DNA of 64,000 bases from Histomonas meleagridis (lineage: Eukaryota > Parabasalia > Tritrichomonadida > Dientamoebidae): contig WSYJ01000164.1 of NCBI GenBank assembly GCA_020186115.1, forward strand, positions 372,001 to 436,000, written 5' to 3'. The position numbers were made by a program, and so were the translations under genes. The notes beneath the pieces are model-generated. The model saw only the letters and a list, made by a program, of their open reading frames with translations, made no database searches and was not told where the DNA came from. Shown piece after piece: positions 30,703-40,792 of the stretch. Numbering within the stretch: position 1 is the first letter of the stretch; the number at the start of each line of letters is the position of its first letter.

Positions 30703-31620
30703 TTCGTCTCTTCAATAAACATGAAAATACTTTTAATTATTTGAAATTCAATTGGAATCGGTTAATAACTTGTGAAAAAATTTCTTGGTTCATTTATCTT
30801 CTGGAATTTGAATAATAACTGTGTCTGACGATCAAGTTTTTCATAACATTACAAACAAAAACGGTTTGTGAAATTGAGAAAGAGAATTCAAAACAACCGT
30901 GGCCGAAGTTTTAAATTTTCTTTTTGCCATTGAATTTAGAGATCCAGAAAAGCCATTTTGCTGATTCAGAATATAAACTTTGAACCCTTTCATCAATATT
31001 TACAATAACGTACTGCAGCAAAATGAGAAAATTGCAATACAAACATTGGAAACATATTAAAAAAATTGATTTGTAATTGTTCATTTCAAATTCTTTCATT
31101 ATAAAATCAAATGAATCACCAAAATACCAAAAAAAGAAAATTGTTAACAACATTTATCAAAATAATTTCGTATTCTTTCCCTTATAATGTCTTAAAATAA
31201 TATCTTATGCTACTTATAAAAGTTTTGATTGATTTTAGCAAAGCAATCACACATACAAAAATATAAAATTTCCACGCAAATGGTTAGGTCTGAATAAATG
31301 GCGAAATTAAACTAATTTGTCAAAATTTCAATTTTCCTTCAAGAATTTATATGACTATCCTTTCAACTACTTCGTGCATGCTTATGAGAAAAAATTTACA
31401 TTCTCTTTCAGATTTTGAGATAATTTTATTTTTGGTCCTAAAGAATCTCCTTGAAACATAACAACAAGTCACAACAGCTTTAGATAACAGCAAAAATCTC
31501 GATAATTCGAATATATATACAGCACAAACCCTTCACCAGTCTCGTGGAGTCCTATGACAATGTTGTAACAAACCCAAAATCGAAATCATTTTCAAATCTC
31601 TAAAACTTTTTACAAATAAA
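30703..31620. other. Intergenic region
   Basis: About 900 bp of AT-rich sequence. An 80-codon minus-strand frame (30911-31153) is Phe/Ile/Leu-rich as expected by chance in such sequence. I see no convincing gene. Confidence 0.4.
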
Positions 31621-33549
31621 TTATATATCGTCAGTGAAGTTCACCACAATCACTGATATTGAGTCGTGGCTTCCAGCAGCGAATGCGTAGTCCTGCAAAA
31701 GCTTCGCCGCTTTCACAGGGTCCTTAATTTTACGTACGACGTTTGCCACCGCTCCAATGTCTATATAGTCCCACAGACCGTCACATGCCATCACAACGCT
31801 CACGACGTCATTCGGCAATTCTTTCACCTCCACGTCAGGTTTGTCGTACATTCCATCGCAGCACCAGAAATCGCCGAGTGACCGCGAGACGCACAGTTTC
31901 CCATCGACGCGCCAATCGGGTGTCACTGCCTTTTGTTGGTCCTTCATTCGATTATATTCAATGAGTTCATATGGACGATGTGGACTCGTGAGCCATTCCG
32001 CGCTATTACTACGTACAAGAAGCGCAAGCGAATCTCCAACATGACCAATGACGACGCGATGTCCTTTTACAGCCATAACGACGGCGGTTGTACCATCTTT
32101 AACTGCACGTCGTGATAATTCATCATTAACCATAGCAAAAGAACGCTTCATTGCCTTCTTAACAATATGTGTGTCCTCATCAAATACAGTTCCGACTATT
32201 GGGCCAAGTAATTTTGAAAATGTTTCGGCACTAATATATGCAGATTCATGACCTGCATGACCATCAAATACACCAATATAAGATATATCATCAATGGTAA
32301 TGCTCATGAAGTTATCTTCATACTTTGTCGAATGTCCTGATGTAGCTGAGCATCCAATATGATCACTTAACTTATCATTGATAAGAGTGGGGATGTTAAG
32401 GAAATTGGTGTTGGTACGAAATACACGCGATGGCCGAAACAGTGATGCTGGAGCAAGAGCAGTCTCGAGATCACTTTGCATTCCATCGGCGGTTTTTTGA
32501 TGAGTTTCATCGTTTAACGGTTTCATCTTTTCGTTTATGTAAATTGCAGAAACAAAAAACACCGCAATCCATTCAATGGAAGGGGATATAGGCGGGATAA
32601 CAACAGTGGAACAAAAGGAGACATCAATGTGCTTAAGTGAAGAAGGAAAAGCTTCAAAAGCCATGGAATAATTGAATGACGCAATCAACGTTTGAAGTTT
32701 AATCGGTAATAAGAGACGTGGTGTTATAAGTTGGTTATGAGATATATCAAGGATCTCAAGACGCTTCAAAGGTGATAGATCTCGTGGAATTCCAGGAATT
32801 ACATTATGTGAAATTTCAAGATGCCGAAGCATAGGAAACCTAAAAAGAAAGGAGGGGAACTCAGAGATGGCATTGTACGAAAGATTAAGCATTGTAAGTC
32901 GTCTTGAGGATTCAAATGATATGCTCGAGATTGAGTTGTTCGAAAGATTTAATGAGTCAAGAAGTGGTAACGGAGGGAACGAAATATGTCCAAACAAACC
33001 GCAATGGGATAAGTCCAAAGATGTGATTTGATGTGCATTTATTGTTAATTTTCCGCGTATTTTGCAATAACTTGCATCAATGACTGAAATGGTACAGTCG
33101 GGAATTGTAGAAAATGTGTTTAATCTAAACATTAACTTTTGTAAATTTTTGGGCAGAATTGGAATGTTCATAAAATCATTTCCAATGATAGAAAGTGTTT
33201 TCAATTTGTGAAAAACAGAAAAATTTGGAAAGGATTCACCGAGATAATTCCCATCAAGAATCAATGTTTCAAGTGAATTAGCAAACGTTGGAATTCCAAA
33301 AGGAAGTTTTCGAAGCCAACATGCTGATAAATTCAATTCATGCAAAGATGGCAAGTTGGACTCCCATAGTGGGTCAAGTGATTCAAATGAATTTGATGAT
33401 AGATCGAGTATGTTTAAATTTTCAAGAGAACGTATCCAAATAGGTATTTCCAAAAGAGAACATCGAGAAATAGAAATCGAGTGAGCTTCTTTTATTTTGT
33501 GAAATTCCTTTATAACGTCGCGGGGCCCAGAAATGTTGACATCGCACAT
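31621..33549 (-). CDS. Leucine-rich repeat - PP2C phosphatase fusion
   Basis: A 642-residue protein with an N-terminal leucine-rich repeat array (residues about 25-320; units such as LNILDLSSNSFESL, LHELNLSACWLRKLP, LTMLNLSYNAISEFP) and a C-terminal PP2C/PPM phosphatase domain (about 385-640). Metal-binding signatures are present: GVFDGHAGHE near 426 and ACDGLWDYID near 586, plus GHVGDSLALLV. The arrangement is like PHLPP phosphatases and the LRR-PP2C part of fungal adenylate cyclases, but no cyclase or PH domain is seen. The LRRs probably select the phosphoprotein substrate. Clear ATG. Confidence 0.93.
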   Translation of the reverse strand: MCDVNISGPRDVIKEFHKIKEAHSISISRCSLLEIPIWIRSLENLNILDLSSNSFESLDPLWESNLPSLHELNLSACWLRKLPFGIPTFANSLETLILDGNYLGESFPNFSVFHKLKTLSIIGNDFMNIPILPKNLQKLMFRLNTFSTIPDCTISVIDASYCKIRGKLTINAHQITSLDLSHCGLFGHISFPPLPLLDSLNLSNNSISSISFESSRRLTMLNLSYNAISEFPSFLFRFPMLRHLEISHNVIPGIPRDLSPLKRLEILDISHNQLITPRLLLPIKLQTLIASFNYSMAFEAFPSSLKHIDVSFCSTVVIPPISPSIEWIAVFFVSAIYINEKMKPLNDETHQKTADGMQSDLETALAPASLFRPSRVFRTNTNFLNIPTLINDKLSDHIGCSATSGHSTKYEDNFMSITIDDISYIGVFDGHAGHESAYISAETFSKLLGPIVGTVFDEDTHIVKKAMKRSFAMVNDELSRRAVKDGTTAVVMAVKGHRVVIGHVGDSLALLVRSNSAEWLTSPHRPYELIEYNRMKDQQKAVTPDWRVDGKLCVSRSLGDFWCCDGMYDKPDVEVKELPNDVVSVVMACDGLWDYIDIGAVANVVRKIKDPVKAAKLLQDYAFAAGSHDSISVIVVNFTDDI

Positions 33550-34204
33550 CCAAAATCTTCAAAAATTGGTCGACCATATATAAATTGAAATCAACTAAAC
33601 GGTTTCACTGCATTTGGCATTTTTCTGCCTTGGATAAGAAAGCATTTATTGATCAAACACATTTATACAGTCAGATACATTTAATCCTTCAATATAATTT
33701 GATTTGACATGAAACATCCATATTTTTTTTTTAATTCGATTATAAATTCAATAATTTTATCATTCCAAATTACACTTTCTATGAGCATTCAATAATATGA
33801 ACAATTAGAAGTACAAACTTAGTTTTCCTGCAAAATCCGTAATGGTTTTGAAGTTTACGACCAACAGCAACAGTAGAACCAGTACAGTTGAAATCAAGAG
33901 ATATAGGAGAACTCTCCTTCAAAACATTTGGTTCAACTTTGCGGAGAAATTTGTAAATATCTTTCTCATTAACATTGTTTCATTGTGAGTTCTAGAATAA
34001 TTAAATCCCTTGTGTCAACATGAAGCATGTAAAAATTATGACATTAATTGGACAAAAGAATACCCAAAGATTCAAGAGATATTCCATGAATTTAATTAAT
34101 TGTCGAAAAGAAAAACATATCATATGTTATTATGAATACGCATCACGACACTATTTGTTTTTACTTTTTTAATCTGCAAATATTAACATTATTTTACTTA
34201 TAAG
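33550..34204. other. Intergenic region with a small coding-like remnant
   Basis: Holds the minus-strand open fragment described at 33779-33979; the remainder is AT-rich and featureless. Confidence 0.4.
33779..33979 (-). pseudogene. Possible gene fragment without a start codon
   Basis: A 66-codon open frame to a TAG, with no ATG and a TGA just upstream. Its inferred protein has an ordinary composition (EKDIYKFLRKVEPNVLKESS, SLDFNCTGSTVAVGRKLQNH) unlike chance translation of AT-rich DNA. I do not recognise it. It could be the 3' remnant of a lost gene. Confidence 0.3.
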
Positions 34205-34804
34205 TTAATTCGGAACTAAATTGTCTTCAACCATTTCATTATTTACATATGGGTAATACTGAGTTCCCTGTGCATATGCTTGTTCTTCATTGAAATAAGG
34301 ATTATTATAGTTTTGATCAGTTGGAATAGTTACAGCTGATTCACCTGTGGGTTTTCGATTAGACATACGGGCATTGGCTCTTTCAATCGAATCTTCTGTT
34401 GGATCAGGGCAACAGCAACAACAACATTCTTCACTCGTGCACCTAAAATATGGTGTCTGACAGATACACGATGGTTTTCCGCAACAAGTACATTCCTCTG
34501 CAGTAATGTAACAACAAGATGGACAACAATTATAAAATTGCCAACCAAAACGAAACCATAAGTAATCAATACAATTTCCTTCACAACATGGACACGGACA
34601 CCACCTCTTTGAATCAGGACAAATGCAATGAATAATTGTGTTGAAAAATTTGCAAATCATGATAATAGGAACGAAAATGAGCATCCAAGGTGCGGCGCCT
34701 ATAGTGAATATTATGACATAAGAAACACGGAAACACAAAGGGATGTCGTTTACATCTAGAGGTTGATTTTGAACTTCTTTCTTCTCATTAATTTCAGGCT
34801 CCAT
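34205..34804 (-). CDS. Cysteine-rich membrane-associated protein
   Basis: 199 residues. Seen: a soluble N-terminus, a hydrophobic segment (about 24-55, YVIIFTIGAAPWMLIFVPII), then a cysteine-packed region (about 57-132) with clusters CPCPCC, CCPSCC, CTCCGKPSCIC and ECCCCCC. A polar tail with Asn, Gln and Tyr follows. The cysteines next to a membrane helix suggest palmitoylation or metal binding rather than disulphides, as there is no signal peptide; this is inference. Unrecognised family. It diverges from the broken Ras-like gene with about 115 bp between the starts. Confidence 0.7.
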   Translation of the reverse strand: MEPEINEKKEVQNQPLDVNDIPLCFRVSYVIIFTIGAAPWMLIFVPIIMICKFFNTIIHCICPDSKRWCPCPCCEGNCIDYLWFRFGWQFYNCCPSCCYITAEECTCCGKPSCICQTPYFRCTSEECCCCCCPDPTEDSIERANARMSNRKPTGESAVTIPTDQNYNNPYFNEEQAYAQGTQYYPYVNNEMVEDNLVPN

Positions 34805-34918
34805 TTCAATGCTTTTTAACTGTCATTCCTAAAATGCGGTTACTCTCAAATCCCTCTCAAAAAAAATTTTCAATGCACATTTGAGCTTAAAATGGAAATC
34901 ATTTATCCAATTGGTTGA

Positions 34919-35618
34919 ATGGACGACTCTACCTCATGCAAAGTGATTGTTATTGGTTCAAGCAAAGCCAAAAAAGTAGCCTTTTTACTTAGAGCATTTG
35001 ATTCAGAATCTCCATCTACAATTGGGGTTTCTTTCAAAATATACAAAGCAACCATTCGTGGCAAGCAGATCGCAATGCAAATTTGGGATACAGGATTAAT
35101 CTTTCATGAAAGATTCCAAATTTGGAACAATAATCCCTACGTACTTCCGTGGTTGTAGAGCAATAATATATTTATACAAAACAACATCCAGAGAAACATA
35201 TGAAGCAATGATTGAATTTATATCTAGTTCTCAACAATATATAACTGATACAAATGTATTTCAATATGTTGTTGCATTTACTAAAAATCAAAACAAAACG
35301 CCACAAGTAATCCCAGACGAGGGACGCCAAATTGCAACTCGATTTAATGCCACATTTTTAGAGGCAACATTTTTTGATCAAAGAAGTTGCCAAGGAGTTT
35401 TCGATAAAGTCGGATTGGATGTACTTCAACAAATTTTTGGACCACTAAAAGACGAAAACGAAAAAGAAAAAGAATTATAAATGAAATTTAAATCAAATCA
35501 GAAGCAAGAAAAGCAAAAACAAAAACCAATGCCACCGCCAAAACAAAACAAGACTGACGGTACTAATAACAATGAAGGAAACAATGATGGAAGAACAGAA
35601 GTTTGTTTCATTCAATAA
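34919..35618 (+). pseudogene. Broken Ras-superfamily GTPase gene with preserved CaaX end
   Basis: A Ras/Rab-like gene in three pieces. From the ATG at 34919 one frame reads a degenerate P-loop (GSSKAKKVAF, lacking GKS/T) to MQIWDTG and HERF. After a frameshift near 35110-35150 the next frame gives IPTYFRGCRAIIYLYKTTSRETYEAM and on to a TAA at 35478-35480. Directly after that stop, in the same frame, 45 more codons continue (MKFKSNQKQEKQ...) and end RTEVCFIQ, a perfect CaaX box. So there is one frameshift, one nonsense codon and a lost nucleotide-binding loop. Sequencing error cannot explain all three. Confidence 0.7.
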
Positions 35619-36061
35619 ATTGATCATATTTTATTTTAAATTAAATTTTGGAATGTTATCTTTTTGATAAAATTTCATATGTAGAAAATAAAAGACTATA
35701 GCTGTGACATGATATCATTCCCATCATAGCACTCAAAAAGTTTACTGATCGGCAATTTATTCATTCAAAAAGTTGTGACAAACTTCTTTTTATGATTCAA
35801 TTACGTAATATTATTCTAATTTCATGTGTTCCTGTTGATGTTATGTTGATTAGTATTGTTGTCTTTTTGTGGAAATTCTTTTGAAATATTAAAATTTTTA
35901 TGTATCTAGAAATTTTTTGGATCGATGGCTTTTTCAGTCCAAATTGCGTTGAATTCTTAGTATATTATTAAAACAGATTTCAATTGGCAACTTGACATTT
36001 TTTGAGTACTGGCAACTTTCGAAATGGGGCAGCCCAAAAGCATTTTGTTTCAGACTGCTTG
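35619..36061. other. Intergenic region
   Basis: AT-rich spacer between two broken Ras-like genes. Nothing is seen in it. Confidence 0.4.
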
Positions 36062-36588
36062 ATGCAATGTAAAATCACTGTTTTTGGGCAACCCTTTGTT
36101 GGCAAATCTGTATTAACAATGCGGTTTGTTCGAAGTTACTTTGAATCAATATATGAACCAACAATTTGCGATAATATGCAACGCACTATAACAATTAATG
36201 TAAAAAACCTTGAATTCAGTATCACCGATATAGGTGGTGAAACTGAAATAGGGCCTTTTAACATCAAGTATGCTGAATTTTTTATTATATGCTATTCTAT
36301 TGATAATCACTCTTCTTTTGAAGCGGTAAAAGGAATCTACATAGAATTAAAGATACAAAAGGTAAAAATAAATTTAAAGTTGTAATTTGTGGGAACAAAA
36401 TCGATCTTGAGGAAAATCGAGAAGTCACTACACAAGAGGGAACTACTCTTGCCAAGCAACTCGGAGCTTATTTTTTCGAAACATCTGCGTTTAGTAATAC
36501 TAACGTCGAAGAACCATTTATTACACTTGGAAAAATTTACATAAAAGAAAAAGAAAAGGAAGAAAAACTAGTACCACTAAAGTGGTAA
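36062..36588 (+). pseudogene. Frameshifted Ras-superfamily GTPase gene
   Basis: From the ATG at 36062 the frame gives MQCKITVFGQPFVGKSVLTM (P-loop GQPFVGKS), YEPTICDNM (switch I) and SITDIGGETEIGPF (a degenerate switch II, where DTAGQE is expected). A single missing base near 36343 moves the reading to a second frame with VVICGNKIDLEENREV (guanine-binding NKID) and ETSA, ending EEKLVPLKW then TAA. There is no CaaX or C-terminal cysteine. Without the one-base lesion it would be a complete GTPase of about 175 residues. It is a neighbour of a similarly broken GTPase gene in the same orientation. Confidence 0.7.
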
Positions 36589-37189
36589 AAGGATTTCTTT
36601 AAACTATATTTCAAGGTAAGTGAAGGTAAAAATTTCTCTTCAGGACGTGGTAAATCCCTCTGATTAATTTATTTATTTATTTTAATATTTCATTTGTTTC
36701 GCTGTAAACAAAAATAATTTTCATGTCAAAATAATTTTTTTTTTTTTTTTACCAAATCTGAAAATATTGGATACAATTCTTCGGTTGGTAAGATGCCTAA
36801 GCAACTTCATAGCACTGATAAGTATCCATGTACCAAACAAAGGAAAAATAATAAATGCTTATTAAATGTTTCTATAAGGTTCAATTTTAGTTTTCACATG
36901 CTTATAAATAAAAAGAATAATCTTTGTGAAAAGGGAATTTATTTCCCTAATGTACAACTATATATAACGAAGTAAAAACATATTAAACATAATTATATGT
37001 CCCATTGAAACCATTTTAACATTGTTGAGTAATGTTATGCATACATTTGTGATATATAGGCCAATGATTATGTAATATATTACACACACTACAACAATTG
37101 TATAGGACACATCTTATTAAACATTTCTCATTTTAATGCAAAGAGAAAATTTGCGTAATATTTAGTACAATCAAATTTACTTATATCAT
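36589..37189. other. Intergenic region
   Basis: AT-rich, with a poly-T run near 36737-36750. A 60-codon frame at 36793 is not supported as a gene. Confidence 0.4.
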
Positions 37190-38449
37190 TCATTCCTGGA
37201 AAGTGAATGGACACGCAGCGCCAGTTTCATTTTCATCCTCATTCCAAGGCTCGTTTATATCAATAATTTGTGCGCCGTTGATTGCACTTTCCACCATTGC
37301 CTTCAAGTCCAAATTCTTTTCGCCTTCTTCGGCATTATTCATCGAAGGTTTTGTTGCCACGTTTTTAGGCAACATATGCGAGCAGCAATCGCCGCCGGGC
37401 AGTATGCTTATGTCATACGTGCCGATTTCTTTGGCCCTTTCCATGATTTCTTCTTTGCAGAAGCCTAAAAGTGGCCGCATGATAAGCATCGGCTGAATGA
37501 CGCTTTGGATAGTCGTCATACTTTCGATGGTTTGTGACGCAACTTGACCAAGGCTGTCGCCTGTCGCAAGTGCTAAGCATTTATGCTTTTCGGCAATTTC
37601 TTTGGCAATACGCATCATCAAACGTCGATATAACGTTATGCGCAATTTCGCAGGAGCTTTCGTGGCTATTATTCGTTGGGATTCTCCAATGGCTACGGAA
37701 TAAAATTTGGTTGGTCCGCCATATAATGATAATTGTTGGACGATTTTCCGGATTTTAGAAACAGAGGAACGCCATTCGCCATAAGGTGAAGAATGGAAAT
37801 GAATATATGTGACACTGCAACCACGACGCATCATTAGCCATGAAGCAACTGGACTGTCAAAACCACCACTTAAAAGACATGCAACATGACCGCTGGTGTG
37901 GATTGGAAGACCTTTGGCACCTGGAAGGCGTTCAGTGTAGAAAACAAATTTGTCATTAAGAATCTCAATTTTGATGGTGAGCTCAGGTTGAGTAAGATTA
38001 ACAGGAATGTTAAGACCTTCATGTACAACAGTCCCTATTTCTTTGGAAACATCTTGGGATGTAAGAGGATAACGCTTATCTACACGTGATGTTTCAACAC
38101 GAAATGAATTTATGGGATGTTTGTCAAGAATTTCTTTGACGTTTTCAATGACTTTGGATTTAAGAACTTCAACATCTCGTGAACAGGATATACAATGACC
38201 ATAATTTGCAATACCAAATATTCGTGGAGAAACTTCTGCAAGTTGCATTTCATACTCAATTGGAACAGTGACAAAGTGACGTCCAGTAATTTTTTCGATT
38301 TTGATGTTCTGAACACCAGCAGCTTTTAATAATTGACGAATGTTTTGAGAAAGAACATCTTCAAAGTGGGCCCTATTTTTACCTTTCAAAGAAAGTTCAT
38401 GAGGGTGATAAAAGAATGTGACTGTTTGGGTGTGCTCTTCTTCTTGCAT
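37190..38449 (-). CDS. thiI: ThiI-type tRNA 4-thiouridine synthase (bacterial type)
   Basis: Predicted tRNA sulfurtransferase. Seen: an N-terminal ferredoxin-like part with ELSLKGKNRAHFE, a THUMP RNA-binding domain (about 60-165), and a PP-loop adenylation domain starting CLLSGGFDSPVASWLMMRRG (about 190-210). ATGDSLGQVASQT and ILPGGDCCSHMLPK carry the conserved cysteine near 355, and KPS follows. At 419 residues it lacks the C-terminal rhodanese domain of E. coli ThiI, as in the shorter Bacillus type. ThiI is typical of bacteria and archaea and uncommon in eukaryotes, so lateral acquisition is plausible. The ATG at 38449 is chosen over an upstream TTG. No obvious targeting peptide is seen. 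Confidence 0.9.
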   Translation of the reverse strand: MQEEEHTQTVTFFYHPHELSLKGKNRAHFEDVLSQNIRQLLKAAGVQNIKIEKITGRHFVTVPIEYEMQLAEVSPRIFGIANYGHCISCSRDVEVLKSKVIENVKEILDKHPINSFRVETSRVDKRYPLTSQDVSKEIGTVVHEGLNIPVNLTQPELTIKIEILNDKFVFYTERLPGAKGLPIHTSGHVACLLSGGFDSPVASWLMMRRGCSVTYIHFHSSPYGEWRSSVSKIRKIVQQLSLYGGPTKFYSVAIGESQRIIATKAPAKLRITLYRRLMMRIAKEIAEKHKCLALATGDSLGQVASQTIESMTTIQSVIQPMLIMRPLLGFCKEEIMERAKEIGTYDISILPGGDCCSHMLPKNVATKPSMNNAEEGEKNLDLKAMVESAINGAQIIDINEPWNEDENETGAACPFTFQE

Positions 38450-38601
38450 TGATTCGTTTGACCAATGGATTTGAATCAATAAAACGCCAAAACGACCGTT
38501 AATATCAGTGCCCGTTTAATCCTCAACAGAAGAAAAAAATATTTTTTAAATATTGTTTTATTAGTAAAATAAACAATTTCTTATAAAGTATTTATAAAAT
38601 A

Positions 38602-39267
38602 TTATCTACACTTATGGAAACCGAATCCACCACATGCAGTTAAGATAATCAAAAAAATAAGAACAACAATTATTAAAGAACCAAATATACACCACTTATA
38701 TTTTTCAAAACAAAGCATCCTTCTTACTCTAGCTGCTTCTCTATGGAATGCTCTGGAAGAATCTCTAAGAATTTCAGCTTTCTCTTCCATTACATTAAGC
38801 TGTTCACCACGAACAAAAGCATTTGTCAAATTCTGCGTCATTTGTTCTTGTGCTTGATTCAGGTTTTCTTTAATCATTGATAACTTTCTTGAGTTTTCAT
38901 TGTTAAAATTATGAATTAACTCTGCAATAATAGCATTACCGAATTCGAGATTTTTTGAATCCTCGGTAAACATGTATCCATCATTTCCATATTTTTGATT
39001 CCATTCTCTTTGTAGCTCTTTGAGGAATAAAATTCTTAAATCTTGATTAATTCCTTTATCTGAAAGACAAAGAAATGTTAAATTGTTTATATCTGTGAAA
39101 GTTGCAAAAACAAAATCACCTTGTTCAACAATGGAATAAGGAATTTTTGGATTTACATTTTGAAGAATTTTAAGTGCTATTTTCTTGTAATTCCCAGAAA
39201 GAAGTGAATACTCAGCAAGAGGAGTAACATTATATGCAACTAATGCATAATGAAAGTTGCAATTCAT
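38602..39267 (-). CDS. VAMP7-like longin R-SNARE
   Basis: Vesicle fusion protein of 221 residues. Seen: an N-terminal longin domain (1-115, FHYALVAYNVTPLAEYSLLSG, IPYSIVEQGDFVFATFTD), a SNARE helix (about 130-190) with the zero-layer arginine in FVRGEQLNVMEEKAEIL, and a C-terminal transmembrane helix (WCIFGSLIIVVLIFLIILT) followed by a short luminal end with Cys. The order is standard for VAMP7/VAMP72 proteins acting in late endosome or lysosome fusion. Clear ATG. Confidence 0.9.
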   Translation of the reverse strand: MNCNFHYALVAYNVTPLAEYSLLSGNYKKIALKILQNVNPKIPYSIVEQGDFVFATFTDINNLTFLCLSDKGINQDLRILFLKELQREWNQKYGNDGYMFTEDSKNLEFGNAIIAELIHNFNNENSRKLSMIKENLNQAQEQMTQNLTNAFVRGEQLNVMEEKAEILRDSSRAFHREAARVRRMLCFEKYKWCIFGSLIIVVLIFLIILTACGGFGFHKCR

Positions 39268-39772
39268 TTAAGATTTTAATAAAACACTTTTGCAATCGGA
39301 TTATAATAATTTTTGTTTAAAATCTTTAAATTTACTGTATCATATTTTATTTTAGAAAAATAAAAATACAAAACCATGTCCAAAGATGTTTAACCTGATT
39401 TCAATATTTTTATGATGTTTAAAATAAAAAATTCAATGTTTTATTTATATTTACTGATTCCATCTATCAAATATCAAGTTTAAAAAAAATATCATTTTTA
39501 TATAAAATTTTTTTTATTAATGAATCCAGAGTATTGACACTGAATTTATAACAAACTATTAGAATATACATATCTCTTCATTATTTAAATATAAATTTGG
39601 GTTATGAGAGGATTTTATGTTAATTTGACTGTTTCCTTTAGTTATATGATAAATATCGATATTTATTGTCAAAAATAAATCATTCAATTTTGATAAAAAT
39701 ATGATCGGTAAATGATATTTGGCATTTTTGCCAAAATTGTTCTTTCAGTGCATTTTAATCGTCGCAGCCAAA
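39268..39772. other. Intergenic region
   Basis: AT-rich promoter region of the DUF3447 gene at locus B; no further feature is seen. Confidence 0.4.
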
Positions 39773-40792
39773 ATGGGAAATAGCTCAAGTAAAAGCAAAC
39801 CAAATACTGAACAATCATTTCATTATTCTTCAACCAAGCTTATGCAATATTTAATATCTCTTGAAAAAATTATTTTTGATTTAACTGAAGAAAACATTAT
39901 CGAATCTGTTGGTGCAACCATGAAACTGCTGAATAATGATGATACATCACCTTATTCAAATTTAATTCTCAGTCGAATTATATATTCATCAATTCTTTCA
40001 CAAATGAAAGATTTAAATTTGTATATTGATTTTATAAAACAAATTGAAATCAAAGAAAAAGAATTAAACAAAAATGAAAATGAATTATTTAATAGATTTA
40101 AAGATTTTCTCTTAGATATTAACTCTCAAGAATCATATTTTATTCTTGAAAAAATGATTGAAATGAATTTAATTTCATCGAATTCAGTTAAGAACAAAAA
40201 AACTTTTTATTTTGCGCATCATTTTGCAAATGAACAACCAAATATTTTACAATATCTTTACAACTCTTATAAATATCACAATGAAAGCTATGAGGAGCTT
40301 AAAATAAATGATTTTGAGCTTCATAAGAAATATGTTAAAGAAGGTGTTAATCCAAATGAAATCTCAAAAATAATTCGAAATGATGAAATAGAAAAACTTC
40401 AAGAAATATCATCACAAAGTGATTTTGATTTTAAACAAACAATTAAACCATCACTTTATGAAAGATGTTCTTTTATTAATAATTATGCTTCATTAATCGA
40501 TTATGCAGCATTTTTTGGCTCAATTGAATGTTTTAAATATTTATTATTGAATGGTGCAAATGTAAGTAAAACAGGTAAATATGCAGTTGCAGGTGGAAAT
40601 GAAGAAATTATTCATTTATGTGAACAAAATCATTCATCATTTGAAGATGCATATGAAGCAGCGATTCAATTTCATCGAAATGATGTTTTTCATTATCTTT
40701 ATGATAATAAAGTTTTAGAAATTAAAAATTCTGTTACTAAACTTATTGAATTATTTTTAACCAACAAATTTATGAATTATGAAATACCCTGA
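39773..40792 (+). pseudogene. DUF3447-ankyrin gene, 5' part, cut by a pogo-type transposon (locus B)
   Basis: About 339 codons paralogous to locus A: shared ELHKKYVKEGVNPNEISKII, SLYERCSFIN, SLIDYAAFFGSIECFKYLLL and GKYAVAGGNEEIIHLCEQNH. The N-terminus MGNSSSKSK is a good N-myristoylation signal, not seen in locus A. The start is the ATG at 39773; the longer frame begins with TTG. The frame runs into the transposon after NKFMNYEI, gaining three bases and a TGA. Across the transposon the frame resumes exactly (FDFLLEQEIIDINAK), so the gene was intact at this point when the element entered. A nonsense codon in ankyrin unit 43122-43210 suggests it is dead now. Confidence 0.75.

Noticed and set aside
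30911-31153. 80-codon ATG-started minus-strand frame
   Set aside because: Phe/Ile/Leu-rich composition expected by chance in AT-rich DNA; no motif or flanking support.
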